13,418 nucleotides of DNA, taken from positions 1 to 13,418 of the forward strand of contig CAMYCX010000030.1 of the NCBI GenBank assembly GCA_947254705.1. Reading direction: 5' to 3'. A program made the position numbers and the translations under genes. Below, piece after piece: positions 1-5,764 of this stretch. The DNA is from an uncultured Veillonellaceae bacterium. Its GTDB lineage: Bacteria > Bacillota > Negativicutes > Veillonellales > Negativicoccaceae. The notes under the pieces were generated by a model. That model was not told the DNA's origin. It searched no databases and was given only the letters and a program-made list of their open reading frames with translations. Within the stretch, counting starts at the first letter, position 1; each line of letters starts with the position of its first letter.

Positions 1-12
1 ACCCATAAGGTT

Positions 13-45
13 TCGTCGGCAGCGTCAGATGTGTATAAGAGACAG
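13..45 (+). other. Illumina Nextera transposase adapter (read 1), library artefact
   Basis: Positions 13-45 match the 33-nt Nextera/Tn5 read-1 transposase adapter, beginning TCGTCGGCAGCGTC and ending with the 19-bp Tn5 mosaic end AGATGTGTATAAGAGACAG (27-45). It is a synthetic sequence from library preparation that was left untrimmed at the contig end; it is not a native transposon. Genomic sequence therefore starts at about 46. Positions 1-12 sit where an index and the end of the P5 adapter would lie, but I cannot identify them. Confidence 0.97.
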
Positions 46-86
46 GTACATAATATTACGAATGATGACAGAGTTTCGATTCGGGA

Positions 87-434
87 GTGCCTTTGCAAAT
101 GTATCACATTGCAACCGCGTTCATATCCGTTAATTACGTTATCGGTCAAAGGGAATTATTGCAAAAATATCCGAATGTACACGAACAAGTAAAGACAGTT
201 GTGCAGGAGTACTGGCAGGAGTTGGAGCAGTACTTGCAAAAACAACGTCAAGCAAGAACTATCAAGCAAGTATCCGTGCACACCGTCATATTGCTTTTGC
301 AGACGATTTTACATGACCATGTACATCGCAAGGTAATCAATCATGAATGTTTAGACGAGAAGGAAATAGTAGAAATGCTTGAAGTGATATTAGTCGGATT
401 GTTACATGATGCAGAAGGGGAGGGGAATAAATGA
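87..434 (+). CDS. TetR-type transcriptional regulator, 5'-truncated/frame-disrupted fragment
   Basis: This is probably the C-terminal part of a TetR/AcrR-type repressor of the efflux genes that follow. The open frame runs from just after a TGA at 66-68; the first start codon in it is GTG at 87, but this is unlikely to be the native start, because the protein (115 aa) is far shorter than the usual 190-220 aa. The stretch NYVIGQRELL resembles the end of a TetR helix-turn-helix domain (consensus like YxFGSKEELL). The rest is helical, ending in a leucine-rich segment (LDEKEIVEMLEVILVGLL) typical of TetR C-termini. The usual N-terminal motif seems to lie in another frame: RVSIRE is read at 70-87. 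The gene overlaps the adaptor gene by 4 nt (ATGA, 431-434), so the two are probably co-translated. The family call is an inference from motif shape and context; a broken gene or read-end sequencing errors are both possible. Confidence 0.55.
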   Translation: MPLQMYHIATAFISVNYVIGQRELLQKYPNVHEQVKTVVQEYWQELEQYLQKQRQARTIKQVSVHTVILLLQTILHDHVHRKVINHECLDEKEIVEMLEVILVGLLHDAEGEGNK

Positions 435-1582
435 AGCGTAAGTGGATAGCGGGTCTTATCATTACGCTGGCGGTCAGCATGTTGTTAGTGTCATGTGGCA
501 AGCGGCCAGGCGGGGCACCTCCACAAGAAACATTGGTAAATGTATTCACTGCGATCAGATCTGATGCACCCGTTACAGCAGAATATTCCGGAACCATTAT
601 GCCGTTGCAATCTGTTAGTGTAAAGTCACTCACGAACGGCTATATTGTGGAAAAGTATGTGACAGGCGGTACATATGTAGAAGCGGGGCAACCTTTGTTT
701 CGTATAGATTCTCGGCAGTATGAGTCGGGACTTGCTGCAGCACGGGCAACGGTGGCGCAGGCTAAAGCGAATTATGAAAATGCACGTCGAGATTTGGAAC
801 GGTATGAAGCGTTATTGTTGCAAGGAGCGATTTCTGAGCAGCAATTTTCACGACAGCAAGCGTTAACCGAACAATATCAAGCTGTTGTCGCTGCGGGAGA
901 GGCACAGGCTAAAATCGCAGCAGATAATGTAGCAGATACTATTGTGCGAGCTCCGTTTAGTGGTGTCCTTGGAGTGGATGATTTAGCGGAGGGCACTATG
1001 GTGACTGCAGGAGTAACACCGCTGGTGACGTTGACATCAACGAAGCCGGTGTATGTTCAGTTCCATTTGAGCGAAGATGAGTACTTACAGATGAGCAGTC
1101 ATGCACATGACGGTGTGTGGGGAGAAAATTTGAAATTACGCCTGGCGGATGGATCCTTATATGGAGAAACGGGTACTGTAACGATTATTGAACAAAATGC
1201 AGCTGGCGGCGGGCAATTTACTGTTCGCGCAGTGTTTCCCAATGCAGACGGACGTTTACGTGCAGGAATGTATGCAAGCATCGTTTCTGATAGCCAGATC
1301 CTACGTGGGGCTGTGTTGATACCGAGACGTGCGTTGCAACCCATGCTGGACAAAGAAATGGTCACAGTTGTGGATGAGAATAATAAAGTCAGCCAAAAAA
1401 TTATTCATACCGGTCAGGTAGTGGGCGATTATATTGTCGTGAAAGAAGGGCTGCAGTCTGGAGAGGTGGTTGTTGTTGAAGGGCAGGCCAAAATTCGCAA
1501 TGGCCAGAGTGTCAAAGTGAAAATGCTGACCAAAGAGGATGTCGCACAGATGAATCATGGCTTCGTGTCGATGGGACAATAA
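431..1582 (+). CDS. RND efflux pump periplasmic adaptor (membrane fusion protein), lipoprotein
   Basis: This is an AcrA/MexA-type periplasmic adaptor that links an inner-membrane RND pump to an outer-membrane channel. The 383-aa product starts with a lipoprotein signal: MKRK, a hydrophobic stretch at residues 6-20, and lipobox LVSC with the acylated Cys at 22. Next come a first lipoyl half (about 62-95, with TNGYIVEKYVTGGTYVEAGQ), an alpha-helical hairpin rich in Ala, Gln and Glu (about 100-168), the second lipoyl half (about 170-202, TIVRAPFSGVLG), a beta-barrel domain and a membrane-proximal domain ending near residue 368. Its length is normal for the family. The start is supported by the G-rich Shine-Dalgarno at 415-425, 5 nt before the ATG. 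The stop codon overlaps the ribosome binding site of the RND gene, so the two are co-transcribed. The substrate cannot be predicted; a symbol such as acrA or mexA would be by analogy only. Confidence 0.93.
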   Translation: MKRKWIAGLIITLAVSMLLVSCGKRPGGAPPQETLVNVFTAIRSDAPVTAEYSGTIMPLQSVSVKSLTNGYIVEKYVTGGTYVEAGQPLFRIDSRQYESGLAAARATVAQAKANYENARRDLERYEALLLQGAISEQQFSRQQALTEQYQAVVAAGEAQAKIAADNVADTIVRAPFSGVLGVDDLAEGTMVTAGVTPLVTLTSTKPVYVQFHLSEDEYLQMSSHAHDGVWGENLKLRLADGSLYGETGTVTIIEQNAAGGGQFTVRAVFPNADGRLRAGMYASIVSDSQILRGAVLIPRRALQPMLDKEMVTVVDENNKVSQKIIHTGQVVGDYIVVKEGLQSGEVVVVEGQAKIRNGQSVKVKMLTKEDVAQMNHGFVSMGQ

Positions 1583-1591
1583 GGAGGATCA

Positions 1592-4500
1592 ATGGCACAG
1601 TTTTTTATCAAACGGCCGATTTTTGCAATAGTTATTGCACTGTTGATTTCTATTGCGGGATTACTGTCAATGTGGCAATTACCTATTGATAGATATCCGC
1701 AAATTGCGCCGCCTAGTGTCCGTGTTGTTGCAATGTATCCAGGGGCCAATTCAGAAGTGTTGGGCGAAACTGTTGCCCAAACGATAGAAAAGCAGATTAT
1801 TGGTATGGACGGTTTTGACAGCATGACTTCATCAAGCGCGTCCAACGGACTGTATATGCTGAATATTCTTTTTGATACAGGCACAGACATTGATTTGGCT
1901 TCCGTTCAAACACAGAATCGTGTGGCACAAGCAACATCTCAATTGCCGGAAGCAGTTAGGCAGCTAGGTGTGTCGGTAGTAAAATCCAGTAGTGATTTTG
2001 CCTTAGCGGTAACTTTGTGCAGTCCCAATGGAACATATGACACGACATTTTTGAAAAATTATTTCAGCCTTAACTACATGGATAGCTTGAAGTCTATCCA
2101 TGGTGTCGGTAATGTGCAGGAGTTCGGCTCCGATTATGCGATGCATATTTGGCTGGATCCTACAAAAATGGCACAGCACAGATTGACAGCGAATGAAATT
2201 ATTGCTGCTGTTCGTGCGCAAAACCAACAGGCGGCAGCTGGATCAATTGGTTTGAATCCTGTGCCGGACTCTCAACAATTTCAATATGCAGTTACTGTAC
2301 GAGGTCGATTGATTCAGCCGGAAGAGTTTGCTTCGATTGTAGTACGAACAAATCCGGATGGTAGTTTAATTCGCTTGGGAGATGTAGCAAGGATAGAACT
2401 TGGCGCTTTGAATCAAGATTTTATTGCCCGTGCGAACGGAATCCCTGCAGTCGGTATGGCATTTTCATTGACGAGCGATGCAAATGCGCTGCAAACAGTT
2501 GGGCAAATTAAAGAAAAATTGGCACAGGCGGCAGAAACTTTTCCACCGGATATGGAATATCGAATTGCTTTAGATAATACGGAGTTCATCACTGCTTCTT
2601 TAACATCAGTAATAGAAACCTTTTTCGAGGCGCTTTTGTTAGTAGCTTTGATTGTGTTTTTGTTTTTGCAGAGTTGGCAAGCGACTCTAATTCCGATGCT
2701 GGCGGTTCCAGTGTCTTTGCTGGGAACTTTTGTTGCATTTGAGTTGTTGGGATTTACGATTAATACATTGACTTTATTTGCTATGGTGTTAGCCATTGGC
2801 CTTGTTGTCGATGATGCCATTGTTGTCATTGAAGCAGTTGAGTTCGAGATGCGCTACCATAAGCGCCCTCCACGTGAAGCGGCACAAGAGGCTATGAAAA
2901 AGGTGTCAGGACCGGTTGTTGGCGTTGCAGTAGTACTCTGCTCTGTCTTTATTCCGGTAGCCTTTGCAGGCGGTATTATGGGAGTATTGTATAAACAATT
3001 TGCTTTGACAATTGCGGTATCCGTGACAATCTCTGCTTTTGTTGCACTATCACTGACCCCGGCATTGTGTGCGACAATGCTGTATGCTGGAGGAAAAGAA
3101 AGTAAAGATCATATTTTTTTCGCTCGTTTTAATGACATGTTTGATCGTATGTTGGAACGATATGAGCAAGGAGTAAAGCGGTTGATTGAAGCGAGTCGTA
3201 TGATGTTGATGTCGCTTCTTGCGATTACAGGGTTAGCGGTATTTTTCTTTTTGCAAATGCCTACGGCATTTGTGCCTCCGGAAGACAGCGGTTATTTCAT
3301 CACGACGGTCAACTTGCCGGAAGGGGCAACGGGAAAGAGAACGGATGCTGTGGTTCAGCGTTTTGTCCGCTTTATTGGAGAACAGCCGGGGGTAGAAACC
3401 ACGATGGGGGTGACCGGATTTGATATATTGTCCGGAGGGCCAAAACAAAACAGTGCGATGGTGTTTGTCAAGCTGCATCATTGGGATCAACGAACAAATT
3501 CCGATTTGCATGTCAGGGCAATTATGCGTAAGGCATTTGCTTTTGGAATGCAGACACCGGAGGCTCGGATTTTAGCATTAAATCCGCCACCGATTCCGGG
3601 GCTGGGGGCAACCGGCGGATTCACGATGTATCTTGAAAATAAAATTGGTGACAGCAATGATAAGATGTTCACGGTAGGACAGAAATTCTTAGCAGCGGTG
3701 AATGAAAGGCCGGAAATAGCACAAGCATATACTACGTTTCGTATAGACACACCGGCGTATCAGTTTGATATTGATCGGGATAAAGTGTATCAATCGGGTG
3801 TGAATATCTCGGATGTATTTACAAGCTTACAAATGTTTTATGGAGGCTTACAGATCAATGACTTTGAAATATTCGGTCGGAATTTCAAAGTAGTTGCACA
3901 GGCAGATCAGAAATTTAGAATGTCTCCTGATGCGAATCGAGATTTGCAAGTGCGTAATCTTAAAGGGGAAATGATTCCTCTAAGCAGCTTTATAGTTCCT
4001 AATCGGAGTGGATCTGTGGCAGTTGCGACTCGCTTTAACAATTATCCGGCGATGAGAATTGGGGGAACACCGGCGCCCGGATATAGTTCAGGCCAGGCTC
4101 TTACTGCATTAGAAGAGGTTGCTGCCGATGTGCTGCCGGATGGCTATTCGTATCAGTTCGCAGAACAATCGGCACAGGAGAAAAAAGCCGGCAGTCAGAT
4201 GTTGTACGTTATGGCGTTAGGTTTGTTGTTTGTGTTTTTGGCATTGGCAGCTTTATATGAAAGCTGGAAAGTACCGTTCGCAGTGTTGTTGAGCGTACCG
4301 ACGGGGATTTTTGGCGCCACAGCATTAGGATGGTTGCTACATATCAGTAATGATATCTATTTCCAGATTGGTTTACTGACAATAGTAGGATTAGCAGCTA
4401 AAAATGCCATTTTAATTGTTGAATACGCTAAAATTCGAGTTGATAGGGGCATGGAGTTGATCGGTGCGACAGTCGAGGCGGCGGTTATTCGTTTGCGACC

Positions 4501-4693
4501 AATTTTGATGACTTCATTGGCCTTCATTATTGGATGCTTACCGTTGGCATTTTCGAGAGGAGCAGGAAGTGTTTCCCGCACAGAAATGGGCATTACGGTT
4601 GTTTCCGGCATGTTAATCGCGACCTCGATAGGAATATTTCTGATTCCGGTTTTGTTTTATGTTGTCGAAAAAGCTGGAGATAAACAAAAATAG
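1592..4693 (+). CDS. RND (HAE1/AcrB-type) efflux transporter, inner membrane
   Basis: This is a proton-driven multidrug-type RND permease (HAE1 family) that takes substrates from the periplasm or inner leaflet and passes them to an outer-membrane channel. At 1033 aa it is close to AcrB/MexB length. The N-terminus (FIKRPIFAIVIALLISIAGL) is the typical first membrane helix. Further helices lie at about 340-500 and 870-1025, separated by the two large periplasmic loops. The proton relay is intact: D407 and D408 in GLVVDDAIVVIE (transmembrane helix 4) and K937 in GLAAKNAILIVEYA (helix 10), matching AcrB D407, D408 and K940. The ATG follows AAGGAGG (1581-1587), which overlaps the adaptor stop codon; spacing is only 4 nt from the last G. 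No outer-membrane factor gene follows; a hairpin and the next promoter come instead. The sequence does not show whether drugs, bile salts, solvents or other molecules are exported. Confidence 0.95.
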   Translation: MAQFFIKRPIFAIVIALLISIAGLLSMWQLPIDRYPQIAPPSVRVVAMYPGANSEVLGETVAQTIEKQIIGMDGFDSMTSSSASNGLYMLNILFDTGTDIDLASVQTQNRVAQATSQLPEAVRQLGVSVVKSSSDFALAVTLCSPNGTYDTTFLKNYFSLNYMDSLKSIHGVGNVQEFGSDYAMHIWLDPTKMAQHRLTANEIIAAVRAQNQQAAAGSIGLNPVPDSQQFQYAVTVRGRLIQPEEFASIVVRTNPDGSLIRLGDVARIELGALNQDFIARANGIPAVGMAFSLTSDANALQTVGQIKEKLAQAAETFPPDMEYRIALDNTEFITASLTSVIETFFEALLLVALIVFLFLQSWQATLIPMLAVPVSLLGTFVAFELLGFTINTLTLFAMVLAIGLVVDDAIVVIEAVEFEMRYHKRPPREAAQEAMKKVSGPVVGVAVVLCSVFIPVAFAGGIMGVLYKQFALTIAVSVTISAFVALSLTPALCATMLYAGGKESKDHIFFARFNDMFDRMLERYEQGVKRLIEASRMMLMSLLAITGLAVFFFLQMPTAFVPPEDSGYFITTVNLPEGATGKRTDAVVQRFVRFIGEQPGVETTMGVTGFDILSGGPKQNSAMVFVKLHHWDQRTNSDLHVRAIMRKAFAFGMQTPEARILALNPPPIPGLGATGGFTMYLENKIGDSNDKMFTVGQKFLAAVNERPEIAQAYTTFRIDTPAYQFDIDRDKVYQSGVNISDVFTSLQMFYGGLQINDFEIFGRNFKVVAQADQKFRMSPDANRDLQVRNLKGEMIPLSSFIVPNRSGSVAVATRFNNYPAMRIGGTPAPGYSSGQALTALEEVAADVLPDGYSYQFAEQSAQEKKAGSQMLYVMALGLLFVFLALAALYESWKVPFAVLLSVPTGIFGATALGWLLHISNDIYFQIGLLTIVGLAAKNAILIVEYAKIRVDRGMELIGATVEAAVIRLRPILMTSLAFIIGCLPLAFSRGAGSVSRTEMGITVVSGMLIATSIGIFLIPVLFYVVEKAGDKQK

Positions 4694-4722
4694 ACAAAAA
4701 GTAAGAATGGTCTCTAAATGCA

Positions 4723-4757
4723 TACAACGCAGCCGGATTTTATTCGGCTGCGTTGTA
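4723..4757 (+). terminator. 13-bp hairpin after the efflux operon, candidate terminator without U-tract
   Basis: A perfect 13-bp inverted repeat (TACAACGCAGCCG at 4723-4735 paired with CGGCTGCGTTGTA at 4745-4757) flanks a 9-nt loop. It begins 29 nt after the RND stop codon and lies in the only gap between the pump and ppaC. No run of T follows on either strand, so it is not a textbook intrinsic terminator; it may stop transcription with a factor, protect the 3' end of the pump mRNA, or do both. Confidence 0.6.
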
Positions 4758-4775
4758 CGTATTTGGGAAATTACG

Positions 4776-4784
4776 TGGTACAAT
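4776..4784 (+). promoter_or_regulatory. Extended -10 promoter for ppaC
   Basis: TGG followed by TACAAT (4779-4784) fits an extended -10 element (TGn-TATAAT-like). No good -35 box lies at 16-18 nt spacing, as is common for extended -10 promoters; the nearest TTG-containing hexamer (TTGTAC, 4753-4758) is 20 nt away and inside the hairpin. A start of transcription near 4791 would give a leader of about 15 nt, with the Shine-Dalgarno AGGTGA at 4794-4799 and the ATG at 4806. Confidence 0.5.
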
Positions 4785-4805
4785 ATAAGCATGAGGTGAT
4801 AGAAA

Positions 4806-5726
4806 ATGAATGAAATCTTAGTTGTCGGACATAAAAGCCCAGATACGGACAGTATCGGGTCAGCAATTGCATGTGCCTATTTATACAACAATACAGGTCA
4901 TATGGCCAAGCCGGTGCGGGCTGGAGAAATCAACAAAGAAACGCGCTTTGCGTTGAACTATTTTGGGCTGCTCGAGCCACCACTGTGCACGGAATTGACA
5001 AAAGATCAGCAAGTGGTATTGGTGGATCATAATGAACGAAAACAATCAATCGACGGAATCTCTGAAGCTGACGTGGTAGCCTTAATAGATCACCATCGAT
5101 TGGGTGACTTTGAAACGGAGAAACCGATTTTTATTTGTATAGAGCCGGTGGGATGTACTTCTACTATTCTGTTCGGTATGTTTGAGCGAGCACATGTGAG
5201 CATTCCGCGGGAGATTGCAGGAATGATGCTTTCTGCAATTATTTCGGACACATTATTGTTTCGCTCGCCGACGTGTACGGAGCGGGACAGGTTGGCAGTT
5301 AAAGCATTAGCCGATTTGGCAGGTGTTGATTACGAAGAATATGGTATGAGCATGCTGAAAGCAGGAGCAGATGTTTCTGATATTCCTTTGACACAATGGG
5401 TACAAACGGATAAAAAAGAGTTTGTAGCGGGAGAGCAGACATTTTCCGTAGCACAGCTTTCCGTTATGGATACGACAGATGTATTGGTACATAAAAAAGA
5501 ATTGCACCAACTAATGGAAGCGGATCGATTGTCACATGGCTACTTGGCTTCGTTTTTGATGGTGACAAACATATTGAAGGAAGAAACGGATTTATTGTTT
5601 GTCGGCGATGCCGATGCATGGGTTTCACGTGCATTTCATGCAGAATTATCTGAGGGGAGTGTGCACTTGCCGGGTGTGATGTCACGCAAGAAGCAAATCA
5701 TTCCGCCACTGCTCGGTGCGGTATAA
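4806..5726 (+). CDS. ppaC: Manganese-dependent inorganic pyrophosphatase (family II, DHH)
   Basis: This cytoplasmic enzyme hydrolyses pyrophosphate to two phosphates, pulling biosynthetic reactions such as nucleic acid synthesis and aminoacyl-tRNA formation forward. The 306-aa product has the full family II metal set: H9, D13 and D15 in GHKSPDTDS, D74 and H75 in VDHNE, H96 and H97 in the DHH motif (IDHHRLG), and D148 in IISDT. These match B. subtilis PpaC H9, D13, D15, D75, H97 and D149 with a one-residue shift. The C-terminal DHHA2 domain ends with the substrate-binding SRKKQ motif (residues 293-297) near PPLLGAV. No CBS or DRTGG regulatory insert is present, so this is the short, unregulated form. 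It appears to be a single-gene transcription unit: an extended -10 promoter lies just upstream and a strong terminator overlaps its stop codon. Confidence 0.96.
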   Translation: MNEILVVGHKSPDTDSIGSAIACAYLYNNTGHMAKPVRAGEINKETRFALNYFGLLEPPLCTELTKDQQVVLVDHNERKQSIDGISEADVVALIDHHRLGDFETEKPIFICIEPVGCTSTILFGMFERAHVSIPREIAGMMLSAIISDTLLFRSPTCTERDRLAVKALADLAGVDYEEYGMSMLKAGADVSDIPLTQWVQTDKKEFVAGEQTFSVAQLSVMDTTDVLVHKKELHQLMEADRLSHGYLASFLMVTNILKEETDLLFVGDADAWVSRAFHAELSEGSVHLPGVMSRKKQIIPPLLGAV

Positions 5727-5751
5727 AGAGTTGCTTTGGCAACTCTTTTTT
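5725..5751 (+). terminator. Intrinsic terminator of ppaC, overlapping its stop codon
   Basis: A 10-bp perfect stem (AAAGAGTTGC at 5725-5734 with GCAACTCTTT at 5739-5748) closes a 4-nt TTTG loop and runs into a T-tract (5746-5751). The last two bases of the ppaC TAA codon (5724-5726) are already part of the stem. It separates ppaC from pcrA, which starts only 13 nt after the T-tract. Confidence 0.85.
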
Positions 5752-5764
5752 CTTCGGGGTAAAT

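Noticed and set aside
27..45. Tn5 mosaic end as evidence of a native transposon
   Set aside because: The 19 bp are directly preceded by the synthetic Nextera read-1 tail, no transposase or second end is present, and it lies at the contig end.
2413..2829. 138-codon open frame on the minus strand
   Set aside because: It lies wholly within the RND transporter gene, has low-complexity composition (Ser, Asn, Lys, Thr) and no ribosome binding site or known motif; it is an antisense shadow.
4694..4805. Small RNA gene or riboswitch in the pump-ppaC gap
   Set aside because: Only one simple hairpin and a promoter are visible in 112 nt; no riboswitch core or multi-stem layout can be made out, and the expected ppaC leader is only about 15 nt.
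5722..5727. TATAAA as a -10 box for pcrA
   Set aside because: It has no -35 or TGn extension, and a transcript starting about 5734 would begin inside the terminator stem; the match is more simply the ppaC stop codon region.
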